A DNA stretch of 9,812 nt from Pseudomonadota bacterium (GTDB taxonomy: Bacteria; Pseudomonadota; Alphaproteobacteria; Rhizobiales; Rhizobiaceae): contig JAEWFU010000453.1 in the NCBI GenBank assembly GCA_023388675.1, positions 1 through 9,812 of the forward strand, read 5' to 3'. The notes under the pieces were generated by a model. That model searched no databases. It was not told where the DNA came from and worked only from the letters and a program-made list of their open reading frames with translations. The stretch's first letter is position 1, and each line of letters starts with the position of its first letter. The position numbers and the translations under genes are program-made. This document shows positions 1 through 7,366 of this stretch, in pieces.

Positions 1-20
1 AATTGTGCAAGGATGTTGTC

Positions 21-392
21 ATGTCTACGATGGCACTGGAAAGCTCCGCACAGAAGTTCGGCGAGGGCGGCACCCCGTTCCTCTCGGCGCGGCGCGTGGC
101 CGACCTGCTCGGCGTGACGATGACCGAACTCGCCGGCCTGATCGGTGTTGCCCGTAACACGCTGGCAGCCAAGGGCGGCGCGCGCAAGGTCGACGCCGCG
201 CTGAGCCCTGTGGTGCGCGTGCTGGCGATGGCCGGCGAGATGGCCGGCGGCGAGGAGCGCGCGGCGATCTGGTTCAAGCACCAGCCTATACCCGGCTGGG
301 CCGGCAAGACCGCCTACGATCTCGTCCGCGAGGGCAAGGCCGACAAGGTTCTGGCCTATCTGGAGGCCGTGCGTTCCGGCGTCTATGCCTGA
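21..392 (+). CDS. Xre/MbcA/ParS-type antitoxin of a RES toxin-antitoxin pair
   Basis: This 123-residue protein is the likely antitoxin of the RES-domain toxin encoded directly downstream. Residues about 20-50 look like an Xre-type helix-turn-helix (AxxLGVTxxELAxLIGVxRNTL pattern). Residues about 82-123 match the DUF2384/MbcA-ParS toxin-binding domain: an AAIWF start, a PIPGWAGKTAYDLVREGK segment and a final LEAVRSGVYA. Antitoxins of this family block the toxin active site and usually repress their own operon. I chose ATG at 21 because AAGGA at 9-13 sits seven bases upstream; an in-frame TTG at 3 would add six residues but lacks visible upstream context. The stop overlaps the toxin start by eight bases, which suggests translational coupling. 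The promoter and any operator lie outside the window. The family call is from motif recognition and is fairly secure. Confidence 0.88.
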   Translation: MSTMALESSAQKFGEGGTPFLSARRVADLLGVTMTELAGLIGVARNTLAAKGGARKVDAALSPVVRVLAMAGEMAGGEERAAIWFKHQPIPGWAGKTAYDLVREGKADKVLAYLEAVRSGVYA

Positions 393-900
393 CGAGTCGG
401 CCTCGCCGCTCACCCTGTGGCGCGCTTTCGTGCCGCGCTGGGCGCATCTGCCGCTGTCGGGCGAGGGGGCTGCGCGCTTCGGCGGCCGATGGAACCCTGA
501 GGGCGAGCCGACAATCTATGCCGCGCGCGAACTTTCCACCGCATGGGCCGAATATAATCAGGGTTTCGTCCAGCATCCGGCGCTGATTGCCCGGCTCGAT
601 CTGGAAGGCGCCGATCTCGCCGACCTGACGCAGTCCACCGTCCTCGAGGCGCTCGGGGTCGACGAAAGCCTTCATCGTTGCGAGTGGCGCGCAGCACTCG
701 ATGCTGGAGAGACGCCGCAAACCCATGTCTTGCGCGAGCGGCTGCTTTCCGAAGGTTTTCACGGCGTCGTCTACCCGTCCTTCATGTCGCCGGGCGGCAC
801 CTGTGTCGCCCTGTGGCGCTGGAACGGCCCGGACGGGCCGAAGCTGACGGTGGTCGATCCCGAAGGCCGCCTGCCGAAGACCGCTGCGTCGTGGGTTTGA
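385..900 (+). CDS. RES-domain toxin (NAD+-targeting family)
   Basis: This 171-residue protein has the layout of a RES-domain toxin, the partner of Xre/MbcA antitoxins. Characterised family members (MbcT, ParT, Xre-RES systems) consume NAD+ or ADP-ribosylate targets. The invariant residues are visible: Arg35 in FGGRWNP, Tyr45 in IYAAR, Glu56 in TAWAEY and Ser132 in YPSF, which is the R-Y-E-S set that gives the domain its name. All are present, so the gene looks intact and catalytically competent. A WRW segment near residues 144-146 and a TVVDPEGRLP tail are also typical. The start at 385 lies within the last codons of the antitoxin gene. The gene converges on tldD, and the space between them holds palindromic repeats. 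Whether this copy is a NADase or an ADP-ribosyltransferase cannot be told from sequence alone. Confidence 0.9.
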   Translation: MPDESASPLTLWRAFVPRWAHLPLSGEGAARFGGRWNPEGEPTIYAARELSTAWAEYNQGFVQHPALIARLDLEGADLADLTQSTVLEALGVDESLHRCEWRAALDAGETPQTHVLRERLLSEGFHGVVYPSFMSPGGTCVALWRWNGPDGPKLTVVDPEGRLPKTAASWV

Positions 901-916
901 CGGCTTACGTTTCCGG

Positions 917-958
917 TGCGTCCTTCGAGGCTCGCTCTGCTCGCACCTCAGGATGAGG
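917..958 (+). repeat. Short interspersed repeat, copy A (inverted partner at 1247-1300)
   Basis: This 42-base element starts TGCGTCCTTCGAGG and ends CACCTCAGGATGAGG. Its reverse complement matches the element at 1247-1300 over 18 bases on one side and 15 of 16 on the other, with the centre replaced (8 bases here, 20 there). It contains a partial inner symmetry (GAGGCTCG / CGCACCTC). From memory, this sequence type is common between genes in Rhizobiales; that was not checked here. Confidence 0.8.
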
Positions 959-961
959 TAA

Positions 962-980
962 GTGGGTTGATCGAACCCAC
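962..980 (+). repeat. Small perfect hairpin
   Basis: GTGGGTT at 962-968 pairs perfectly with AACCCAC at 974-980 around a five-base loop. It lies 62 bases past the RES toxin stop. No T-run follows, so it is at best a weak or protein-assisted terminator; it may instead be part of the neighbouring repeat. Confidence 0.55.
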
Positions 981-1036
981 CCGTGGTAGGCTCGATGGAA
1001 TTCAACAGAACAACCTCGAGTCGATTAGTGCATTTC

Positions 1037-1054
1037 GCGATTTAATGGAATCGC
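1037..1054 (+). repeat. Small hairpin
   Basis: GCGATT at 1037-1042 pairs with AATCGC at 1049-1054 around the loop TAATGG. It sits just outside the long inverted repeat at 1061-1198. No function can be assigned from the sequence; it may be a fragment of another repeat class. Confidence 0.45.
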
Positions 1055-1060
1055 CTTGAA

Positions 1061-1198
1061 AAACACCCTCTCCACCATGCTCCGCATGGTCCCCTCCCCC
1101 GTAAACAGGGGAGGATCAACGTTGCAGACGGCTGCGACCTCGGTTCCTCCCCTGTGAAGCGGAGGAGGGGACCGCCGTAGGCGGTGGAGGGGGCGTTT
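1061..1198. repeat. Long composite palindrome (REP/RIME-like intergenic element)
   Basis: The left arm 1061-1115 and right arm 1145-1198 are imperfect reverse complements along nearly their whole length. Shared blocks in order are AAAC, CTCCACC, GGTCCCCTCC, CCG and a perfect 11-base ACAGGGGAGGA. Each arm also holds its own small hairpin: ACCATGC/GCATGGT around 1074-1090 and ACCGCC/GGCGGT at 1171-1185. The apex 1121-1138 forms a third stem (GTTGCAG/CTGCGAC, one G-T pair, four-base loop ACGG). The whole could fold as one branched hairpin in RNA or extrude as a cruciform. It contains no coding potential. Size and form recall rhizobial intergenic mosaic palindromes, but the exact family is not established here. 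Confidence 0.8.
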
Positions 1199-1246
1199 CT
1201 GTGAAAACCTGAAGCGATCTAGCTTACGGGAGCGGGACACAACCGT

Positions 1247-1300
1247 CCTCATCCTGAGGTGCGACCCTGAGCTTGTCGAAGGGGAGCCTCCAAGGACGCA
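1247..1300 (-). repeat. Short interspersed repeat, copy B (inverted relative to 917-958)
   Basis: It starts CCTCATCCTGAGGTGCGA and ends AGCCTCCAAGGACGCA, which match the reverse complement of copy A. The centre is a different 20-base block, itself bounded by CCCT and AGGG, in place of the eight bases of copy A. The element ends eight bases beyond the tldD stop, so it lies in the tldD 3' untranslated region and might act in termination or RNA stability. Confidence 0.75.
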
Positions 1301-1308
1301 CGAAAGGT

Positions 1309-2724
1309 CTACGTCCGCGTGCCGCCCACCGTCATCTGGTTCATGCGCAGATGCGGCTGGCCGACGCCGACAGGAACGCCCTGGCCGGCCTTGCCGCACA
1401 TGCCGATGCCGTTGTCGAGCTTCATGTCGTTGCCGACCATGCTCACGCGGTGCATCGCGTCCGGACCGTTGCCGATCAGCATCGCGCCCTTGATCGGTTG
1501 CGTCACCTTGCCGTCCTCGATCATGTAGGCCTCGGTGCAGCCGAACACGAACTTGCCCGAGGTGATGTCGACCTGCCCGCCGCCGAACGATACGGCATAG
1601 ATACCGTTCTTCACCGAAGAGATGATCTCCTCCGGCGTGTGTTTGCCGGCGGTCATGTAGGTGTTGGTCATGCGCGGCATCGGGGCATGGGCGTAGGATT
1701 CGCGCCGTCCGTTGCCGGTCGGGCGCATGCCCATCAGCCGCGCGTTCTGCCGGTCCTGCATGTAGCCGACCAGCTTGCCGTCCTCGATCAGCACGGTGCG
1801 GTTGGTTGCTGTGCCCTCATCATCGATCGTCAGCGATCCGCGGCGATCGGTAATCGTACCGTCATCCACCACGGTCACGCCCCTCGCGGCAACCTGCTGG
1901 CCCATCAGCCCCGCGAAGGCCGAGGTCTTCTTGCGGTTGAAGTCGCCTTCGAGCCCGTGGCCGACTGCCTCGTGCAGCATCACCCCCGGCCAGCCGGCCG
2001 AAAGCACGATGTCGAAGGTGCCAGCAGGCGCGGGAACCGCCTCGAGGTTCACCAGCGCCTGGCGCAGTGCCTCCTCGGCCGCATGTTTCCACGATTCCTC
2101 GGCGATGAACTCGCCGAAACCCTTGCGGCCACCCATTCCATAGGAGCCGCTCTCCTGGCGTTCGCCCTCGCCGACGACGACCGCGACGTTCACCCGGACC
2201 AGCGGGCGGACGTCGCGGGCGATGCGGCCGTCGGCGCGCAGTATTTCCACCTGCTGCCACGATGCGGCCAGCGATGCGGTCACCTGGCGCACGCGCGGGT
2301 CTCGATCACGCACCCACGCGTCGATCTCCTGAAGCAGCTTTGCCTTTTCTCCGAAGACCGGCTCCGAGGTCGGGTTCTCGTCGCCGTAGAGCTTGCGGTT
2401 GGTGCCGGCGGGCGCATCGGCGAGCTTGCCGCTGTAGCCGGCCTTGACCGCGGAAACCGCATCGGACGCCCGCAGAAGTGCTGCATGCGAGAACTCGCTT
2501 GCATGGGCATAGCCGGCCGCCTCGCCCGCGACCGCACGCAGGCCGAAACCGCGATCGGCGTTGAAGCTTGCCGTTTTCAGGCGGCCGTTGTCGAAAACGA
2601 GAGCCTCGCCCTCGCGATATTCCAGGAAGAGCTCGCCGTCGTCGGCGCCATCGATGGTTTCGGCGACGACACGGCGGACGGTGTCTTCGGAGACGTCGAA
2701 CTGTTCGAGAAGACTGACTGGCAC
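1309..2724 (-). CDS. tldD: TldD family metalloprotease
   Basis: This encodes a 471-residue TldD, which pairs with TldE/PmbA in a zinc metalloprotease that trims unfolded peptides and matures some ribosomal peptides; TldE is not in the window. The zinc motif is visible as HEAVGHGLEGD at residues 251-261 (His251, Glu252, His256), and Cys443 near the C-terminus in GMCGKAGQG fits the third zinc ligand known for this family. The N-terminal region carries the familiar DDGELFLEYRE, FDNGRLK and GFGLRAVAGE segments. I chose GTG at 2724 because GGAG at 2732-2735 lies seven bases upstream and the resulting length matches the family; an in-frame ATG at 2793 would add 23 residues with no family resemblance. 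It lies 87 bases downstream of the IalB-family gene on the same strand. Cytoplasmic; substrate here unknown. Confidence 0.95.
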   Translation of the reverse strand: MPVSLLEQFDVSEDTVRRVVAETIDGADDGELFLEYREGEALVFDNGRLKTASFNADRGFGLRAVAGEAAGYAHASEFSHAALLRASDAVSAVKAGYSGKLADAPAGTNRKLYGDENPTSEPVFGEKAKLLQEIDAWVRDRDPRVRQVTASLAASWQQVEILRADGRIARDVRPLVRVNVAVVVGEGERQESGSYGMGGRKGFGEFIAEESWKHAAEEALRQALVNLEAVPAPAGTFDIVLSAGWPGVMLHEAVGHGLEGDFNRKKTSAFAGLMGQQVAARGVTVVDDGTITDRRGSLTIDDEGTATNRTVLIEDGKLVGYMQDRQNARLMGMRPTGNGRRESYAHAPMPRMTNTYMTAGKHTPEEIISSVKNGIYAVSFGGGQVDITSGKFVFGCTEAYMIEDGKVTQPIKGAMLIGNGPDAMHRVSMVGNDMKLDNGIGMCGKAGQGVPVGVGQPHLRMNQMTVGGTRT

Positions 2725-2731
2725 TGCGCGG

Positions 2732-2735
2732 CTCC
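2732..2735 (-). promoter_or_regulatory. Ribosome binding site that fixes the tldD start at GTG 2724
   Basis: On the minus strand GGAG is followed after seven bases by GTG at 2724-2722. This spacing favours the GTG over the in-frame ATG at 2793, and the resulting protein starts VPVSLLEQFDVSED (initiator read as Met), like TldD relatives that begin shortly before a similar LLxxFDxSED segment. Confidence 0.6.
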
Positions 2736-2756
2736 GTTCCTGAATGGCACTGGCCG

Positions 2757-2786
2757 CTATATAGTCTTCAAGGTCCGAAGTTGCAC
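2757..2786 (-). promoter_or_regulatory. Possible tldD promoter
   Basis: On the minus strand CTATAT (2764-2759) matches the -10 form favoured in rhizobia. Sixteen bases upstream lies GTGCAA (2786-2781), a poor -35 box with three of six matches. It would start transcription about 25 bases before the GTG at 2724, excluding the ATG at 2793 from the message. The weak -35 keeps this tentative. Confidence 0.3.
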
Positions 2787-2811
2787 CCGCCACGCTCGAA
2801 TGCCTGAAAAA

Positions 2812-3324
2812 TCAGGGAAGTGCGTCGAAGCCCTCGGCGAAGCCGTCGAGTTCGACGGGGATGCCGATCCCTTCCTCAGGCGTCTGGAAGACGATGAAGG
2901 TCGCAGCCTCGCCGTTGCGCAGCATGTCGAGCAGCGGTTGCTCGAGAATAACCTCGGCGTAGCAGCCGTCCTGAAAGCAGCGCACGAAATAGGCGCGGCC
3001 GACGTCGTTGCCGTCGACATTGAGGCCGAGCCCGTTGGGCAGAAGCACGCCGAGCGGCGCCAGCACCCGCAGGATTTCGGCGCGGTCATCCGCCGTGCGA
3101 AGCACCACCACGGAGAGGCCGACCTCCGGCCTGTCCTCGGCGATCACGTTCTGCATCAGGGCGCATTGCTCTGTGGCAGCGCCACCAGGCGTATCGCAGA
3201 TCACCGACCATGCGCCATGGGTCGACTTCACCGCGCCCGAGGGCGCCTGCTGCGCTGCTGCCGGAAGGCAAAAGGCGAACGCACCGAGGGCGGCCGCAAA
3301 CGGCATTGTCCAACGAAACGGCAT
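2812..3324 (-). CDS. Invasion-associated locus B (IalB) family secreted protein
   Basis: This 170-residue protein resembles the IalB family, small periplasmic or surface proteins first described in Bartonella invasion but widespread in non-pathogenic alphaproteobacteria, where their role is not known. The N-terminus has a signal peptide: a hydrophobic stretch at about 8-21 and a likely cleavage at AAA/QQ (24/25). Family-like features are the HGAWSVIC segment (residues 36-43), EQCALMQ, a LRVLAPLGVLLPNGLGL core and VRCFQDGCYAE. Four cysteines in the mature part (43, 54, 116, 121) could form two disulfides. The start at 3324 is backed by AAAGGG eight bases upstream (3333-3338). It precedes tldD on the same strand and is divergent from coxB. 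The family call rests on overall resemblance, so a specific function such as invasion should not be inferred. Confidence 0.82.
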   Translation of the reverse strand: MPFRWTMPFAAALGAFAFCLPAAAQQAPSGAVKSTHGAWSVICDTPGGAATEQCALMQNVIAEDRPEVGLSVVVLRTADDRAEILRVLAPLGVLLPNGLGLNVDGNDVGRAYFVRCFQDGCYAEVILEQPLLDMLRNGEAATFIVFQTPEEGIGIPVELDGFAEGFDALP

Positions 3325-3411
3325 CGATACTACCCTTTACATCCTTGACCACTCTGGCGGCGCGTCATCGTTGCCTGCGTCGCGCCAGGGCAGCCCAAAT
3401 CACAGCGATGG

Positions 3412-3463
3412 GGCATGATCGTGTCCGAAACCGGCATTAGCGTCCCCATTTCGCGATCATGCC
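3412..3463. repeat. Palindromic intergenic repeat
   Basis: GGCATGATCG (3412-3421) is the perfect reverse complement of CGATCATGCC (3454-3463). A second inner pair, CGAAA (3426-3430) with TTTCG (3449-3453), extends the stem beyond a four-base bulge. The sequence type (GATCGTGTCCGAAAACCGG-like, ending in GATCATGCC) is one I recall as a frequent intergenic repeat in Rhizobiales. It is distinct from the palindromes at 917-1300. Confidence 0.75.
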
Positions 3464-3593
3464 TTCGCGAATCACGACAATCTAGCCCGAGAGTCGGCTC
3501 ACGCAAACAAGACTGTGCGCAAGTCCCTGCGGTGCTTCGAGATTGCACCCGTCCGATGCATGTCATCATTGCGCGCCGTGCATTCGGCGCGAG

Positions 3594-3607
3594 TTGAGCG
3601 AAATCAA
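3594..3607. promoter_or_regulatory. FNR/FixK-type binding site upstream of coxB
   Basis: TTGAGCGAAATCAA fits the FixK form TTGA-N6-TCAA completely and the stricter anaerobox TTGAT-N4-ATCAA with one mismatch. It lies 176 bases before the coxB start, and no well-placed promoter can be seen that would put it at the usual activating distance. If used, it would tie aa3 oxidase expression to oxygen supply, perhaps by repression. This is a motif match only. Confidence 0.45.
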
Positions 3608-3783
3608 GGGATATGGGGCAGGATAGGGGCTGTGCGCGCAAAAATGCCGCAGATATCCCGGCACGGCTTTCTTGCGGTTAATATGAGAGTATGGTTTGAA
3701 CGCGCGATAACGGCCCGGCGCATGTCCGCCAGCCGGCATTGTGGTTTCGTCGAGACGTTTCGACCGGGGAGTTGAAGAGGGTT

Positions 3784-4653
3784 ATGAAGAAGTTCCTTGC
3801 GGGCCTGGGTGCCGTTTCGCTGGTTCTTGCCGCCTCGAGCGCATTCGCGGGGCAGCCGACCCCATGGCAGTTGAGCTTTCAGGACCCCGCGTCCGACATG
3901 ATGGAAGCGATCATCTGGTTCGAGCGCTACACCCTGTGGTTCATCGTGCCGGTCACCTTCCTGGTGCTGGCGCTGCTCGCGTGGTGCATCATCAAGTTCC
4001 GTGCGAGCGTGAACCCGACCCCGTCGCGCACCAGCCACAACACGATGATCGAGGTGATCTGGACGGTTGGCCCGGTCATCATCCTGCTTTTCCTTGCGGT
4101 GCCTTCGTTTCAGCTCCTGACGGCGCAGTACAACCCGCCTGAAGAGCCGACCATGACCATCAAGGCCACCGGCTACCAGTGGAACTGGGAATACGAATAC
4201 CAGGACGAGGAGCCGCTGACGTTTGCCTCCTTCATGCTGCAGGAGGGCGATCGCGCCTCGGCAGGCAAGGAAGACATTTCCGAGTTCCCGCGTCTGCTGG
4301 CGGTCGACAACGAGGTCGTCGTGCCGGTCAACACCACCGTGCGGGTGCTCGTCACCGCGGCCGACGTGATCCATGCCTTTGCGATGCCGGCCTTCGGCGT
4401 CAAGGTCGACGCTGTGCCCGGGCGCATCAACGAGACCTGGTTCAACGCAAGGCGCGAGGGCATCTTCTACGGCCAGTGCTCGGAACTCTGCGGCAAGGAC
4501 CACGCCTTCATGCCGATCGGCATCCGTGTCGTCAGCCAGGAGCAGTACGACACATGGCGCGCCCAGGCGCAGGCCAGCCTCGAAGAGGCCAACAAGTCGC
4601 TGATGGCCTCGATTCGCGGCCACGAAATGAATGTAGCGGACGCCGGCAACTGA
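3784..4653 (+). CDS. coxB: Cytochrome c oxidase subunit II (CuA subunit)
   Basis: This 289-residue protein accepts electrons from cytochrome c at its binuclear CuA centre and passes them to heme a in subunit I. A signal peptide (residues 1 to about 23, ending SSAFAG) is followed by two membrane segments at about 45-70 and 93-113, then the periplasmic cupredoxin domain. All CuA ligands are present: His197, Cys232, Glu234, Cys236, His240 and Met243 in the CSELCGKDHAFM motif. The aromatic YQWNWEY patch, which carries electrons from cytochrome c, is at about residues 135-142. No C-terminal heme c domain is present, so this is the aa3 type rather than caa3. ATG at 3784 is chosen because the signal peptide begins there; the purine-rich GAAGAGG is close at 3774-3780. 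It is the first gene of the operon, 35 bases before coxA. Confidence 0.97.
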   Translation: MKKFLAGLGAVSLVLAASSAFAGQPTPWQLSFQDPASDMMEAIIWFERYTLWFIVPVTFLVLALLAWCIIKFRASVNPTPSRTSHNTMIEVIWTVGPVIILLFLAVPSFQLLTAQYNPPEEPTMTIKATGYQWNWEYEYQDEEPLTFASFMLQEGDRASAGKEDISEFPRLLAVDNEVVVPVNTTVRVLVTAADVIHAFAMPAFGVKVDAVPGRINETWFNARREGIFYGQCSELCGKDHAFMPIGIRVVSQEQYDTWRAQAQASLEEANKSLMASIRGHEMNVADAGN

Positions 4654-4664
4654 AGTCTGCGTGA

Positions 4665-6341
<1,677 letters not shown>

Positions 6342-6362
6342 GGCGGCAGCCGCAACGGAATG

Positions 6363-6389
6363 GAAACCGCCGGCCCGGCCGGCGGTTTC
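6363..6389 (+). terminator. Perfect GC-rich palindrome between coxA and ctaB (terminator or attenuator)
   Basis: Bases 6363-6375 (GAAACCGCCGGCC) and 6377-6389 are perfect reverse complements around a single central C, so the RNA could form a ten- to twelve-pair stem flanked by AAA and TTT. The T-run is only three bases, so complete termination is unlikely. It could reduce read-through from the abundant coxBA message into the assembly genes or stop 3' decay of that message. It overlaps the region that would be coding if ctaB began at ATG 6360. Confidence 0.55.
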
Positions 6390-6419
6390 GGCCAGACGGA
6401 AAGAACGGACCGCGTACGC

Positions 6420-7361
6420 ATGGCCCTTGTCGAGAAGAATGGATATGAAGACGCCGCCTTCCGCGTGTCGGAAGCGCAGGCCGGAGACTACCTCGCGCTC
6501 TTGAAGCCGCGGGTGATGTCGCTGGTCGTCTTCACCGCCTTCGTCGGGCTGGTCACGGCGCAGGTGCCGGTCAATCCGATCATCGCGGTGGTGTCGATCC
6601 TCGCCATTGCCGTCGGTGCCGGTGCTTCCGGCGCGCTCAACATGTGGTACGACGCCGACATCGACGCCGTCATGTCGCGCACGGTCAATCGGCCGGTGCC
6701 GTCCGGTCGCGTACAGCCGGGCGAGGCGCTGGCCTTCGGGCTGGTTCTGTCCGCCTTCTCGGTGATGACGCTCGGCCTCGTCGCCAACTGGGTGGCTGCC
6801 AGCCTGTTGGCCTTCACCATCTTCTTCTACGCTGTCGTCTATACGATGTGGCTCAAGCGCTGGACACCGCAGAACATAGTCATCGGCGGTGCGGCCGGCG
6901 CCTTCCCGCCCATGATCGGCTGGGCAGCCGTGACCGGCCAGATCGGGCTCGAAAGCGTCATCCAGTTCCTCATCATCTTCCTGTGGACCCCGCCGCACTT
7001 CTGGGCGCTGGCGCTCTTCAAGTCCGGCGACTACGGCCGCGCAGGGATCCCGATGATGCCGAACGTCGCAGGCGAGGCGTCCACGAAGCGCCAGATTTTC
7101 GCCTACGCGGTGCTGGTCGCGATCGTCGGTGCGTTGCCGTCCGTGCTTGGTCAGACAAGCGCCACATATGGCGTGTTCGCCGCGGCGCTCGGCGCGGGTT
7201 TCATCTGGTATTCGTGGAAGGTGCTGCGCATGCCCGATGCCGACCGCGTCATGCGTCCGGCCAAGGCGCTGTTCGGATATTCTCTGCTCTATCTGTTCGC
7301 GATCTTCGCGGCTCTGCTGCTCGATTCGGTTGCGGCGCGCCTCGGGGCGCCGGTCTGGTGA
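6420..7361 (+). CDS. ctaB: Protoheme IX farnesyltransferase (heme O synthase)
   Basis: This 313-residue, multi-helix membrane prenyltransferase attaches a farnesyl group to heme B to give heme O, the precursor of heme A for the oxidase. The UbiA-family Asp-rich site is clear: Asn74, Asp78 and Asp82 in NMWYDADID, followed by RPVPSGR. The second conserved region [20 protein letters not shown] and the [11 protein letters not shown] and [11 protein letters not shown] motifs are also present. I prefer ATG at 6420, giving [19 protein letters not shown] near the N-terminus as in relatives of about 310 residues. An in-frame ATG at 6360 would add 20 Gly- and Arg-rich residues encoded across the palindrome. 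The ribosome site for 6420 is modest (ACGGA at 6405-6409). It is directly followed by coxF. Confidence 0.95.
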   Translation: MALVEKNGYEDAAFRVSEAQAGDYLALLKPRVMSLVVFTAFVGLVTAQVPVNPIIAVVSILAIAVGAGASGALNMWYDADIDAVMSRTVNRPVPSGRVQPGEALAFGLVLSAFSVMTLGLVANWVAASLLAFTIFFYAVVYTMWLKRWTPQNIVIGGAAGAFPPMIGWAAVTGQIGLESVIQFLIIFLWTPPHFWALALFKSGDYGRAGIPMMPNVAGEASTKRQIFAYAVLVAIVGALPSVLGQTSATYGVFAAALGAGFIWYSWKVLRMPDADRVMRPAKALFGYSLLYLFAIFAALLLDSVAARLGAPVW

Positions 7362-7366
7362 GTGTG

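Larger units (their letters stand above)
901..1308. other. Gene-free convergent spacer filled with palindromic repeats
   Basis: I see no credible gene in these 408 bases. They lie between two converging genes (the RES toxin and tldD). The space is a mosaic: a 42-base element at 917-958, a small hairpin at 962-980, another at 1037-1054, a long 138-base inverted repeat at 1061-1198, and a 54-base element at 1247-1300 that is an inverted, altered copy of the first. No transposase remnant, tRNA or CRISPR-like direct repeat is visible. Confidence 0.75.
3325..3783. other. Divergent intergenic region between the IalB-family gene and coxB
   Basis: These 459 bases must hold the promoters of two divergent units. 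I see a palindromic repeat at 3412-3463 and an FNR/FixK-type site at 3594-3607. A short inverted pair TGCCG/CGGCA lies at 3645-3649 and 3659-3663. I looked for sigma-70 boxes in front of coxB and found only poorly spaced candidates (for example CTTGCG at 3671 with TATGGT at 3690), so I call none. No credible gene is present. Confidence 0.6.

Noticed and set aside
3..20. Upstream TTG start for the antitoxin
   Set aside because: The ATG at 21 has AAGGA at a good distance, and the six extra residues contribute nothing to the domain.
917..1300. Insertion sequence bounded by inverted repeats
   Set aside because: The enclosed 288 bases hold no transposase or remnant, and I could not find a target duplication. 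The elements are better described as non-autonomous intergenic repeats.
917..1300. CRISPR array
   Set aside because: There are no regularly spaced direct repeats; the repeats are inverted, few, and differ in their centres.
1025..1399. Minus-strand open frame through the repeat island into the tldD 3' end
   Set aside because: It translates palindromic repeats and then runs out of frame through tldD; no recognisable domain and no good ribosome site.
1309..3324. tldD and the IalB-family gene as part of the oxidase system
   Set aside because: They are divergent from coxB and no direct biochemical link is known to me; linkage looks like conserved synteny, not shared function.
1273..3348. A 691-codon open frame on the plus strand antisense to tldD and the IalB-family gene
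   Set aside because: Both opposing genes have clear family motifs and ribosome sites. The frame starts inside a repeat and its product is low-complexity His/Arg/Ala/Val sequence, so it is a GC-driven shadow.
3671..3695. Sigma-70 promoter for coxB (CTTGCG with TATGGT)
   Set aside because: The spacing is only 13 bases and the -10 match is weak, so I do not call it.
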